NCBI GenBank assembly: GCA_964618405.1
Contig: CAZUAY010000024.1
Location: 1 to 21,606 of the forward strand
Direction: 5' to 3'
Length of the DNA stretch: 21,606 nucleotides
Source of the DNA: JBBQIY01 sp964618405
GTDB taxonomy: Bacteria > Verrucomicrobiota > Kiritimatiellia > RFP12 > UBA3636
Part shown: positions 8,667 through 16,224 of the stretch, piece by piece
Layout: every line of letters begins with the position of its first letter
How positions within the stretch are numbered: position 1 is the stretch's first letter
Translations under genes and position numbers: made by a program
Notes under the pieces: generated by a model
Told to the model about the DNA's origin: nothing
The model's input: only the letters and a program-made list of their open reading frames with translations
Database searches by the model: none

Positions 8667-9249
8667 TTTAATAGTTTGTGGTGTTGGTGGACAAGGAAGC
8701 ATACTATCTTCTCGTATTATCGCTGATGCAGCTATTGCTAAAGGATATGAAGTTAGAGTAGGTGAAACATTTGGAGCTGCTATGCGCGGAGGCTCAGTGT
8801 CTTCTCATGTTAAAATAGGTGATATACATTCTCCACTAATTCCAAAAAACAAAGCGGATATAGTTTTGTCAATGGAACCGTTAGAATCACTGAGAGTAAG
8901 TGTCGATTACTTATCTCCTAAAGGAATCGTAATAACAAATACCAGGCCATTGTATCCAGTAGACGTTAATATTGGAGTTTCTACCTATCCGTCAATAAAT
9001 CAGATTAAAGAAAGCCTTTTGAGGTTAGGTAGTGAAGTATACCTGATTGATGCATTAGATTTGGCTATAAAAGCAGGTAACCAGAAAGTATCAAGCGTTG
9101 TTCTTGTTGGTGCTTTATCAGCACTGAATAAACTACCTATAGAGAAGGAAGATTTATTACTAGCTATCAATGAAAGAGTACCTAAAAAGACGATTGATAT
9201 CAATTTAAAAGCTTTTGATTTAGGTTATGAAGCTATGATGAAACAATAG
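8656..9249 (+). CDS. iorB: Indolepyruvate:ferredoxin oxidoreductase, beta subunit
   Basis: This 197-residue protein is the gamma-domain partner of IorA. The N-terminal motif LIVCGVGGQGSILSSRIIADAA and the stretch GETFGAAMRGGSVSSHVKIG are characteristic of the 2-oxoacid oxidoreductase gamma fold. I chose ATG 8656, which has AGAGGTGA at 8643-8650 five bases upstream, over an in-frame GTG at 8647 that would lie inside that ribosome site. The gene begins within the last codons of iorA, so the two are translationally coupled as expected for a heteromeric enzyme. No metal or cofactor motif of its own is seen. Confidence 0.91.
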   Translation: MKSNLIVCGVGGQGSILSSRIIADAAIAKGYEVRVGETFGAAMRGGSVSSHVKIGDIHSPLIPKNKADIVLSMEPLESLRVSVDYLSPKGIVITNTRPLYPVDVNIGVSTYPSINQIKESLLRLGSEVYLIDALDLAIKAGNQKVSSVVLVGALSALNKLPIEKEDLLLAINERVPKKTIDINLKAFDLGYEAMMKQ

Positions 9250-9262
9250 ATAGGAGGTTGGT

Positions 9263-9952
9263 ATGGATATTAAATTGATGATATCCAAAGCGAGGGAAGA
9301 AAATAGAGGATTATTTGAAATTGAAGCGATGGATATTTTGAAAGGTTATGGCATTAATGTACCTAATTATAGATTAGCCAAGCTAGAAGAAGATGCAGTT
9401 ATTATGGCAAGAGAAATTGGATATCCGGTTGTAATGAAAATAGTATCAAGAGACATCTTACATAAAACTGATTCAGGTTGTGTAAAACTAAATCTTAAAA
9501 ATGACGAAGAAGTGAAAAGTGCTTATAAGGAAATCATATATAATGCTAAGGAAGTAAATAAGGAAGTATGTATAGAAGGAGTGGTAATCTATCCATTAGT
9601 TCCAAAAGGAATAGAAGTGATAATAGGAGTTACTGATGATGACCAATTCGGTTCAGCAATTATGTTTGGCTTAGGAGGAATCTTTATAGAAGTTCTAAAA
9701 GATGTAGTTTTTAGGATTATACCTGTAACTGAGCAAGATACAAGAGAAATGATTAAAGAAATAAAGGGATATCCTTTACTCACTGGTATTAGAGGAGATA
9801 AGCTAAAAGATATTGATTCAATTGTTGATGTCGTTTTAAAGATTTCAAAATTAGTTTTAGATTTTCCTGAAATAAGAGAAATAGATTTAAACCCGATATA
9901 TGTGTATGATGAAGGTCTAACAGTTGTAGATGCTAGGATTCTAGTCACATAG
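9263..9952 (+). CDS. ADP-forming acyl-CoA synthetase, beta subunit (ATP-grasp)
   Basis: This 229-residue protein is close in length to the separate beta subunit of archaeal ADP-forming acetyl-CoA synthetases. It consists of a single ATP-grasp domain: KIVSRDILHKTDSGCVKLNL carries H67, matching the second conserved phosphohistidine of the family. FGLGGIFIEVLKDVVFRIIPV (136-156) and EIREIDLNPIYV (203-214) supply nucleotide and Mg sites (D208, N210). TAGGAGGT at 9251-9258 precedes the ATG. It follows iorB by 13 bases and completes the enzyme whose alpha subunit is encoded at 5362, on the other side of iorAB. That placement ties substrate-level ATP formation directly to oxidation of aryl-2-oxoacids. 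It appears to be the last gene of this operon; a 196-base gap follows. Confidence 0.88.
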   Translation: MDIKLMISKAREENRGLFEIEAMDILKGYGINVPNYRLAKLEEDAVIMAREIGYPVVMKIVSRDILHKTDSGCVKLNLKNDEEVKSAYKEIIYNAKEVNKEVCIEGVVIYPLVPKGIEVIIGVTDDDQFGSAIMFGLGGIFIEVLKDVVFRIIPVTEQDTREMIKEIKGYPLLTGIRGDKLKDIDSIVDVVLKISKLVLDFPEIREIDLNPIYVYDEGLTVVDARILVT

Positions 9953-10016
9953 ATTTGGTAGAATGCTTGCAGCATATTACGATGGTAATTCTAAGAAATA
10001 TGAGTTATCTATATAT

Positions 10017-10103
10017 TTTTACTCCTATTAATTATTCATAATTATTAATAGGCACCTGCAAATTTGGAGTAAAATGCAAAAACAAATCTTTATCAATTGC
10101 AGG
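10017..10103 (+). promoter_or_regulatory. Possible structured leader RNA before the importer operon
   Basis: Three exact complementary pairs are packed into 87 bases: TTTTACTCC (10017-10025) with GGAGTAAAA (10066-10074); CCTATTAAT (10024-10032) with ATTAATAGG (10044-10052); and CCTGCAA (10055-10061) with TTGCAGG (10097-10103). The third pair starts inside the loop of the first and ends outside it, giving pseudoknot or mutually exclusive topology. The element ends 45 bases before the livH-type start. No known riboswitch core is recognised. Confidence 0.4.
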
Positions 10104-10148
10104 CGTATAACTACTTTAAGACTTTCTATATGACCAAGGAGGTTAAAA

Positions 10149-11036
10149 ATGTTTGTACAACAGGTAATAAATGGTTTAACTATTGGCACAACATATGCTC
10201 TAGTTACTATTGGCTTTACGATGATTTATGGTGTTCTTGAGTTGACAAACTTTGCACATAGTTCATTTTATATGCTTAGTGCGTATTTGTGTATCACTAT
10301 AATAGGCCTAATTGGAGAAACCATATTTGGCTTTTGGATAGCCTTCATAGTATCAGTTCTAATCTGTGCTTTGATGGCAGCGTTAATGGATCACATGACA
10401 TTGAAGAAAATCCGTAGAAACAATGGATTACCCATATCCGCATTGTTATGTACTGTAGGCATGCAGATCCTTATAAATAGCGGGATAATTTTAGTATATG
10501 GTTCAAAAACAAAAAAATTTCCAAATATATTTGAATTTAATAGAATTAATATTGGGTTAGCAACGGTATCTACTATTCAGATAATCATATTGGTAACTGC
10601 TATTGTTATTATGATAATTTTGACATTATTAATAAAGAAAACTAAGTTTGGTTTTGGTATGCGTTCCATAGCACAAAATTCAAATGCTGCAAAAATGATG
10701 GGAGTTAAAGTCGACAAAATTATAACATATACATTTTTTATAAGTACATCTGTTTCTGCAATATCGGGTGTTCTTGTGGCGCTTTATTACAGGTCTGTTG
10801 AGGGAAGTATGGCTACTGTTGTCGGATCAAAAGCCTTTGCAGCGGCAATACTTGGAGGTATAGGAGAGCTTCCTGGTGCGGTTATCGGTGGATTAATTAT
10901 AGGTATTCTTGAAGCTTTAGTGTGTGGTTATATAAGTTCAGGATATCGTGATGCTATTGCATTTGCTGTCCTAATTATAGTTTTGATTATTAGACCAGAA
11001 GGCATTCTTGGCAAAAAAACACATACTAAAGTTTAA
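10149..11036 (+). CDS. livH: Branched-chain amino acid-type ABC importer permease, LivH family
   Basis: This 295-residue integral membrane protein has about eight hydrophobic segments. The N-terminal NGLTIGTTYALVTIGFTMIYGVLELTNFAHSSFYML is the hallmark of LivH permeases (the usual NFAHG reads NFAHS). The coupling region includes GMRSIAQNSNAAKMMGVKVDKII (about 171-193), followed by AAAILGGIGELPGAVIGGLIIGILE. It forms half of the membrane channel with the LivM-type protein encoded next. AAGGAGG at 10136-10142 fixes the ATG. It is the first gene of the importer operon. The LivHMGF class carries branched-chain amino acids but also many other amino acids, amides and aromatic acids, so the substrate is not established. 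The symbol denotes family only. Confidence 0.88.
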   Translation: MFVQQVINGLTIGTTYALVTIGFTMIYGVLELTNFAHSSFYMLSAYLCITIIGLIGETIFGFWIAFIVSVLICALMAALMDHMTLKKIRRNNGLPISALLCTVGMQILINSGIILVYGSKTKKFPNIFEFNRINIGLATVSTIQIIILVTAIVIMIILTLLIKKTKFGFGMRSIAQNSNAAKMMGVKVDKIITYTFFISTSVSAISGVLVALYYRSVEGSMATVVGSKAFAAAILGGIGELPGAVIGGLIIGILEALVCGYISSGYRDAIAFAVLIIVLIIRPEGILGKKTHTKV

Positions 11037-11079
11037 TACTATGTAGATTTACTAGGTAAATTTGGAGGTGACAATACTT

Positions 11080-12111
11080 ATGAAGAAATTATTTAAAAAT
11101 GACGATTTAGGTAAAAATAAAAATGGCTTAATTGATAGAATTATTACCACTTGGGTTGTTAATGAAAAAAAGGTTATGATTATCTTACTAATAATGACAA
11201 TTGTAATTCCTTTGATTATTAATGAGAGATACATTCTTTCTATACTTATAAATTTTTGTATCTATGCAATCCTTTCGTTGTCGCTTAATCTTTTAACTGG
11301 CTTTATGGGAATAACATCATTAGGGCATGCTGCATTTTATGGATTAGGAGCATATACTGCCGCAATACTTAGTACTAGGTATGGATTTAATATGGCTATA
11401 ACTATTCCTGCCGGAATGATTGTCGCTGCAGTCTTTGCATTTTTACTAGGATTGCCGGCTATTAAAGCTCCTGTTAGACATTTGGCAATTATAACTTTGG
11501 GTTTTTGTGAAATAGTAAAGATTGTTGAACTTAATTTAGTCGGTTTGACGGGAGGACCAAATGGCATACACTCTATCCCAACTTTTTCTCTATTTGGAAT
11601 TGAGTTTTCTCAAATGACGCAACGTTACTATATAGCTTTGATACTACTTATTACTACATATTATATAATTTTCTCCATAACAAATTCAAGAGCCGGAAGG
11701 GCTATTTCGGCAGTTCGGGATAACGAAATAGCTGCAGAATCTATGGGTGTAAATGTTTATATGTATAAGCTAATTATATTTACAATATCAGCTGCTTTTG
11801 CTGGATTAGCAGGTGCTTTTTATGCCCACCATTATTCGTTTATTGCTCCTATCTCATTTGCTTTTGAACAATCTATATTGATACTAAGCATGGTTATTTT
11901 AGGAGGTATGGGGAATTTGCGAGGAACATTAATCGGTGCATTCCTTTTAAGTTTATTACCTGAGTTATTGCGTGGAATGCTATATTATCGCCAGGTTTTA
12001 TATGGTTTGATTATAGTTGTTTTAATGGTATCGAGACCAAGTGGTTTATTAGGGAAATACAATTTTAGATACATTAAACAGAAAAAGTATTTTGAAACCA
12101 ATATAAATTAG
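11080..12111 (+). CDS. livM: Branched-chain amino acid-type ABC importer permease, LivM family
   Basis: This 343-residue membrane protein has a polar N-terminus of about 35 residues, then multiple hydrophobic helices. The family block LNLLTGFMGITSLGHAAFYGLGAYTAAIL (about 68-96) is clear, as is the cytoplasmic loop SRAGRAISAVRDNEIAAESMGVNVYMYK that contacts the ATPases, and GGMGNLRGTLIGAFLLSLLPELL near the end. I start at ATG 11080 because GGAGGTG (11064-11070) lies nine bases upstream; a longer frame opening at TTG 11062 would overlap that site. It pairs with the LivH-type permease, 43 bases upstream, to form the channel. Confidence 0.88.
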   Translation: MKKLFKNDDLGKNKNGLIDRIITTWVVNEKKVMIILLIMTIVIPLIINERYILSILINFCIYAILSLSLNLLTGFMGITSLGHAAFYGLGAYTAAILSTRYGFNMAITIPAGMIVAAVFAFLLGLPAIKAPVRHLAIITLGFCEIVKIVELNLVGLTGGPNGIHSIPTFSLFGIEFSQMTQRYYIALILLITTYYIIFSITNSRAGRAISAVRDNEIAAESMGVNVYMYKLIIFTISAAFAGLAGAFYAHHYSFIAPISFAFEQSILILSMVILGGMGNLRGTLIGAFLLSLLPELLRGMLYYRQVLYGLIIVVLMVSRPSGLLGKYNFRYIKQKKYFETNIN

Positions 12112-12130
12112 TAATTAGGAGGTAATTAAA

Positions 12131-12895
12131 GTGGAGATATTAACAACGGAAGACGTTACCATTAGATTTGGCGGTCTAGAAGCTGTGAGTAAAATGAATT
12201 TCAATGTTAAAAAGGGTGAGATAGTTGGAATTATGGGACCCAATGGAGCAGGAAAAACTACTTTCTTCAATATGCTCACAGGTATATATGAACCGACTGA
12301 AGGTTTAATAAAGTATAAGGGACATGTAATTAACAAGCTCAAGCCACATAAAATTGCAGAGCTTGGAATCTCTCGTACATTCCAGAATATAAGACTTTTT
12401 GACCGCATGACAGTTCTTGAGAATGTTATGCTTGCCAAACATTGTCGAACAAAAAGCAATATTATTGATCCTATTTTTAATACGAAGAGACATCGCCAAA
12501 CGGAGAAACGGGTTGAAGAGGATGCTATTAAGCTTTTAGAGATTACGGGCATTGCAGATTTTCGTTATGAATATTCAAATAGTCTTCCTTATGGCTCTCA
12601 GAGAAAATTAGAGATAGCAAGAGCAATAGCTACTGACCCCGAAATAATATTACTTGATGAACCTGCGGCAGGAATGAATGAAAATGAGACAAGAGAGCTA
12701 AGTAAATTTATTCTCAGCGTTCGCGATATGGGCTATACAATAATCTTAATTGAGCATGATGTTCGGTTAGTTATGGATATATGTGAAAGAATATATGTAC
12801 TAAACTATGGATGTCTACTATCTGAAGGTACACCTAATATGATTAAATCAGATCCTGCTGTCGTGGAAGCGTATCTTGGGAAAGGGAGTGTATAA
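12131..12895 (+). CDS. livG: ABC importer ATPase, LivG family
   Basis: This 254-residue nucleotide-binding subunit energises the importer at the cytoplasmic face. It shows Walker A GPNGAGKTT (36-44), Q-loop SRTFQNIRLF (81-90), a LivG-style signature LPYGSQRKLE (152-161) in place of LSGGQ, Walker B EIILLDEP (171-178) and the H-loop histidine H209 (IEHDV). GTG start at 12131, with TTAGGAGGT at 12115-12123. It lies 19 bases after livM. The C-terminal EAYLGKG tail is typical of this ATPase, which pairs with the LivF-type one encoded next. Confidence 0.9.
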   Translation: MEILTTEDVTIRFGGLEAVSKMNFNVKKGEIVGIMGPNGAGKTTFFNMLTGIYEPTEGLIKYKGHVINKLKPHKIAELGISRTFQNIRLFDRMTVLENVMLAKHCRTKSNIIDPIFNTKRHRQTEKRVEEDAIKLLEITGIADFRYEYSNSLPYGSQRKLEIARAIATDPEIILLDEPAAGMNENETRELSKFILSVRDMGYTIILIEHDVRLVMDICERIYVLNYGCLLSEGTPNMIKSDPAVVEAYLGKGSV

Positions 12896-12897
12896 TT

Positions 12898-13605
12898 ATG
12901 TCATTATTGGAAGTGTCAGATTTATGTGTAAGTTATGGAGCTATAAAAGCTGTTCAGGGAATTGACTTATATGTTGAAAAGGGCGAAGTTGTAATGATTG
13001 GAGGGGCAAATGGAGCAGGAAAAACTTCTACGCTAAGTGGGATAGTAAACTTGGTAAAACCTATAAAGGGCAAGGTAGTTTATGATGGTAAAGATATTAC
13101 TAAAAAGTCAACAGCTGAGATTGTTGAACTTGGAATTAGTCAAGCCATGGAAGGAAGACAAATATTCGATAGAATGACAACGCTTGAAAATCTTAGGATG
13201 GGTGGATATACATGTACAAAGGCACAAATAGAGGAAGGAATTGAGCGTGCTTTTAAACTTTTTCCAATTTTGAAAGAGCGTTCAAAACAAATTGCAGGCA
13301 CATTGTCCGGAGGTGAACAGCAAATGCTTTCCGTTGCTCGTGCACTCATGCCTAATCCCAGACTATTACTCTTGGATGAACCATCCTTGGGACTTGCACC
13401 TAAAATAATCGAAGATGTTTTTAATGCAATTAAAACAATTAATGAAACCCTAAACACATCAATACTATTGATAGAACAGAATGTTAATGTAGCACTATCC
13501 GTTTCTAATAGAGGATATGTGATGGAAAAAGGTAAAATAATACTTACGGATAAAGCACAAAATTTATTGAATGATGAAAGAGTAATTAAAGCATATATGG
13601 GTTAA
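12898..13605 (+). CDS. livF: ABC importer ATPase, LivF family
   Basis: This 235-residue ATPase has Walker A GANGAGKT (36-43), Q-loop region GISQAMEGRQIF, signature LSGGEQQ (136-142) and Walker B LLLLDEPSLGLAP (156-168). The H-loop position is Gln (LIEQNV, Q194), as is normal for LivF. The start is two bases after the livG stop, so the two ATPases are made together. The protein ends KAYMG, the usual LivF C-terminus. A 76-base gap precedes the racemase-family gene, and transcription probably continues. Confidence 0.9.
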   Translation: MSLLEVSDLCVSYGAIKAVQGIDLYVEKGEVVMIGGANGAGKTSTLSGIVNLVKPIKGKVVYDGKDITKKSTAEIVELGISQAMEGRQIFDRMTTLENLRMGGYTCTKAQIEEGIERAFKLFPILKERSKQIAGTLSGGEQQMLSVARALMPNPRLLLLDEPSLGLAPKIIEDVFNAIKTINETLNTSILLIEQNVNVALSVSNRGYVMEKGKIILTDKAQNLLNDERVIKAYMG

Positions 13606-13681
13606 CCAAATTCATTAAAAAGAAATATTAGTCAATAAAATGAGCTTTAAATTATTTAAGCTCTTAAAGGAGGATAAATTA

Positions 13682-14686
13682 ATGAGGTTTGAAAAATGTA
13701 TAGATGCTATTGATACGCACACTTTTGGCGAACCAACAAGGACGCTTATTTCAGGTATTCCTAGGCTTGAAGGAAATACTATAGCGGAAAAACGAAAATA
13801 TTTTGAAGAACATTATGATTGGATTAGAACAGCAACTCAATGGGAGCCAAGAGGCGGAGATGTTATGTCGGGTGCTGTTATATTAGACCCATGCGATAAG
13901 GATGCAGATATAGGTGTATTTTTCATTGATTCCGGAGGTTATTTTCCAATGTGCGGACATAGTACAATAGGTGTTACTACAGCTATTATTGAAACAGGGA
14001 TTATTAAGGCTATAGAACCATATACAATAGTACGTCTTGATACACCTGCTGGCATAGTTACAGCTAAAGCTGAGGTAAGAGATAACTGTGTAAAGAGTGT
14101 TACTTTTACTAATGTTCCTTGTTTTTTGTATAAGACTCAAGTGTTGAATTTTGCAGAATATGGTGAAATTGAAGTGGATGTTACTTATGGTGGTGGAAGC
14201 TTTGTCTTAGTATCTGCAGAGCCGTTTGGACTTACCCTCAAACCGAGTAACCTTAGTAGAATATACTCATTGTCAAAAATGGTACAGGATAAGTCGAATG
14301 AAGAAATAGGTTTTATACATCCAGAGAAACCTGAAATAAGAGGTATACAGCAGGTTCACTGGCATTCACCTCCTATAGTTAATAGCAATGTTAATGCAAG
14401 AAGTGCTAATGTGTTTTTACCCGGTCTTGACCGGTCGCCCTGCGGTACTGGTACAGCTGCTAGAGCTTGTACATTATTTGCTAAGGGGAAACTTGATTTA
14501 AATGAGGAATTTACTCAGGAAAGCATGACAGGTGGTGTATTTACAGCAAAGGTTATTGAACCAGTAAATATTGAGGGTTTAAAAGGGGGTGTACCAATGG
14601 TTACAGGGTCTGCATATGTTACAGGATTTCATAAGTTTATCATCAATCCTGATGATCCTCTAACATATGGATTTCCATTTAGTTAA
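13682..14686 (+). CDS. Proline racemase / hydroxyproline epimerase family protein
   Basis: This protein has 334 residues from ATG 13682, chosen because AAAGGAGGA (13668-13676) is correctly placed; an ATG at 13640 in the same frame lies before that site. Family landmarks are DAIDTHTFGEPTR at the N-terminus, the first catalytic cysteine C91 in MCGHS, and the second, C254, in LDRSPCGTGT. Both acid/base cysteines are present, which favours a two-base racemase or 4-hydroxyproline 2-epimerase. The related trans-3-hydroxyproline dehydratases replace the second Cys by Thr. It would invert the alpha carbon of proline or a hydroxyproline in the cytoplasm. Its place between the LivF ATPase gene and the binding-protein gene suggests the importer brings in its substrate or a precursor. 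Proline versus hydroxyproline cannot be decided from these motifs alone. Confidence 0.85.
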   Translation: MRFEKCIDAIDTHTFGEPTRTLISGIPRLEGNTIAEKRKYFEEHYDWIRTATQWEPRGGDVMSGAVILDPCDKDADIGVFFIDSGGYFPMCGHSTIGVTTAIIETGIIKAIEPYTIVRLDTPAGIVTAKAEVRDNCVKSVTFTNVPCFLYKTQVLNFAEYGEIEVDVTYGGGSFVLVSAEPFGLTLKPSNLSRIYSLSKMVQDKSNEEIGFIHPEKPEIRGIQQVHWHSPPIVNSNVNARSANVFLPGLDRSPCGTGTAARACTLFAKGKLDLNEEFTQESMTGGVFTAKVIEPVNIEGLKGGVPMVTGSAYVTGFHKFIINPDDPLTYGFPFS

Positions 14687-14699
14687 ATTATATAAAAAT

Positions 14700-14709
14700 N
14701 NNNNNNNNN
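14700..14709. other. Assembly gap (ten Ns)
   Basis: Ten undetermined bases occur just after the racemase stop and interrupt the signal peptide of the next gene. Only 13 known bases separate the stop from the Ns. A ribosome site plus roughly 18-22 signal-peptide codons must fit before the lipobox, so about 60 or more bases are probably missing and the N-run is a placeholder. Confidence 0.9.
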
Positions 14710-14710
14710 T

Positions 14711-15898
14711 ATTGTAGGATGTAATCAAACAACTGAACCTGGTTCTGTAGATCAGCAACCCGGTCCTAACGAGAAAAGCACTGAAACGACTGAACCAGAT
14801 GATAAACAAATTGGCACAGGTTTAGATACGGAAAATCCTATTTATTTTGCATGGCTTAGCCCAATAACAGGTATTTACGAAGAATATGGATCTACTGGTA
14901 TAGCTGCTTGCAAAATTGCTGAAAGAGATATTAATGCAGCGGGAGGAGTACTCGGCAGGCAATTGATCATAGACTATTATGATGACAAAGCAGAAGCAAC
15001 CGAGTCATTGAATGCAGCCAATGCGATTGTTGACACTGGTAAATATGCTGCAGTTATTGGAAACTATTCCTCTACATGTGCAATGACTGCTATTCCTATT
15101 TTCGAAGAAGCTAAGTTGGTATATGAAACGCCAATAGCATCCCATGCAGACCTAACCTCTATGGGTAACTACATATTTAGAAATGGTTCGGTTCAATCTG
15201 TTGAATCAAGAATAGCTGCGGATTATATGTATAATAATGGTTATACAGACATGGCTGTTATTTATATGACAGATGATTATGGTATGAATTCATGGAATAA
15301 TTGGTCTGACCAATTTGAAAATGTAAATGATGGCAATATTGTAATTGCAGAAAGCTATATAGTAGGACAAACAACTGATTTTACTCCAATAATCACTAAG
15401 ATTATGACTTATGATGTTGATGGACTTTACGTAATAGCTGATTATTATAATGTTGCAAATATTGCGATTCAGGCAAGGGATCTCGGTTGCAATTTACAGT
15501 TATTTGGCCCACCTATGGCTGTAAGACCTGACACGATTGAACTTGCTGGAAAAGATGCAGAAGGCTTGATTGCTGTATCTACATTCCCTGTAGGTTATGA
15601 GGGCGAACGGTTCGTAAAATTTTCACAGGACTATATAGAAGAATCAGGCAATCCAGTAAGTGTACACGCAGTACTTTGGTATGATACAGCTGTGCATTTA
15701 GCAGATGCGATAAATAATGCAAGCTCTACCGATTCCGATGAAATTGTAAAAGCTATCTATGCAAACGATTTTGAAGCACTTGCGGGCACATTTAATTATA
15801 GTAAAATTGGTGATGCTAACAGAATATACTTTGCATCACATGTTGTAAACGGCGAATGGACGTACTTGGATACGTATTATCCTGATTATGAAAATTAA
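14711..15898 (+). CDS. ABC importer substrate-binding lipoprotein, LivJ type (5' end lost in gap)
   Basis: There are 395 residues visible, truncated at the N-terminus by the assembly gap. The first readable residues are IVGC, a good lipobox ending, so the mature protein would be lipid-anchored at that Cys to the outer face of the membrane. A Thr/Glu/Pro/Ser-rich linker (about 40 residues) follows, then the type I periplasmic-binding-protein fold: PIYFAWLSPITGIYEEYGSTGIAACKIAERDINAAGGVLGRQL, IGNYSSTCAMTAIPIFEEAKL, and the second lobe from about YMTDDYGMN onward. This is the binding protein of the adjacent importer, encoded last in the operon after the racemase gene. An internal TTG at 14963 can open the frame but would delete the first strand of the fold, so it is not the start. 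The ligand cannot be deduced here. Confidence 0.88.
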   Translation: MVGCNQTTEPGSVDQQPGPNEKSTETTEPDDKQIGTGLDTENPIYFAWLSPITGIYEEYGSTGIAACKIAERDINAAGGVLGRQLIIDYYDDKAEATESLNAANAIVDTGKYAAVIGNYSSTCAMTAIPIFEEAKLVYETPIASHADLTSMGNYIFRNGSVQSVESRIAADYMYNNGYTDMAVIYMTDDYGMNSWNNWSDQFENVNDGNIVIAESYIVGQTTDFTPIITKIMTYDVDGLYVIADYYNVANIAIQARDLGCNLQLFGPPMAVRPDTIELAGKDAEGLIAVSTFPVGYEGERFVKFSQDYIEESGNPVSVHAVLWYDTAVHLADAINNASSTDSDEIVKAIYANDFEALAGTFNYSKIGDANRIYFASHVVNGEWTYLDTYYPDYEN

Positions 15899-16224
15899 TT
15901 AATATTTTGTATATGATTACTTTTTGGGATGCTTATATAAGCATCCCGAAAAATCATATATATTTAATGTTTAACGGGTTTGTGTTTCTGCGTTAGTAAA
16001 TAAATTAAATTACTGAAATTTCTTTGATTCGACTAAAATGTTAGAATGTGTAGAAGACTTTATTTATTTCGATTAATGAAAACACACTGAATTGCTTGAT
16101 ATAGGTATAATAATTTTTTGTACTGACAGTTTGTGTAAAAATTAAGAGGTTAAAGATATTAAATAAGAATCAACAGGCTTGGGCATTTAACAATTGCCTA
16201 ATAAAGATTAAAAAGGAGTATACC
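15899..16224. other. Intergenic region between importer operon and MmgE/PrpD gene
   Basis: Beyond the hairpin at 15926-15947 there is only AT-rich sequence. TATAAT at 16106-16111 resembles a -10 box, but no acceptable -35 hexamer lies 16-18 bases upstream, so the promoter is only a weak candidate. AAAAGGAGT at 16211-16219 is the ribosome site of the next gene. No coding frame is supported. Confidence 0.5.
15926..15947 (+). terminator. Strong hairpin after the binding-protein gene
   Basis: A perfect 22-base palindrome (GGGATGCTTA... mirrored to ...TAAGCATCCC) lies 27 bases after the stop. The stem can extend with TTTT before it pairing AAAA after it. Because the T-run is upstream and the A-run downstream, the + strand lacks the U-tract of a classical intrinsic terminator. 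Even so, the GC-rich stem at this place most likely marks the end of the importer transcript or protects its 3' end. Confidence 0.6.

Noticed and set aside
9589..9975. 128-residue open frame on the - strand
   Set aside because: Antisense shadow of the synthetase beta gene; no ribosome site or recognisable domain.
10169..10184. Sigma-54-like TGGCAC...TGC pattern
   Set aside because: It lies inside the LivH coding sequence and has wrong spacing; no sigma-54 promoter is supported in the window.
11062..11079. TTG start for the LivM-type permease
   Set aside because: The extension contains the ribosome site GGAGGTG used by ATG 11080.
13140..13457. 105-residue open frame on the - strand
   Set aside because: Antisense shadow of the conserved LivF ATPase motifs.
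13640..13681. Longer racemase frame from ATG 13640
   Set aside because: AAAGGAGGA at 13668-13676 points to ATG 13682, and the extra 14 residues are not typical of the family.
14963..14965. TTG as start of the binding protein
   Set aside because: In-frame coding sequence with a lipobox and the first strand of the fold lies upstream, up to the assembly gap.
16106..16111. TATAAT as a promoter -10 box before the MmgE/PrpD gene
   Set aside because: No acceptable -35 hexamer at 16-18 bases; TATAAT is common by chance in DNA this AT-rich.
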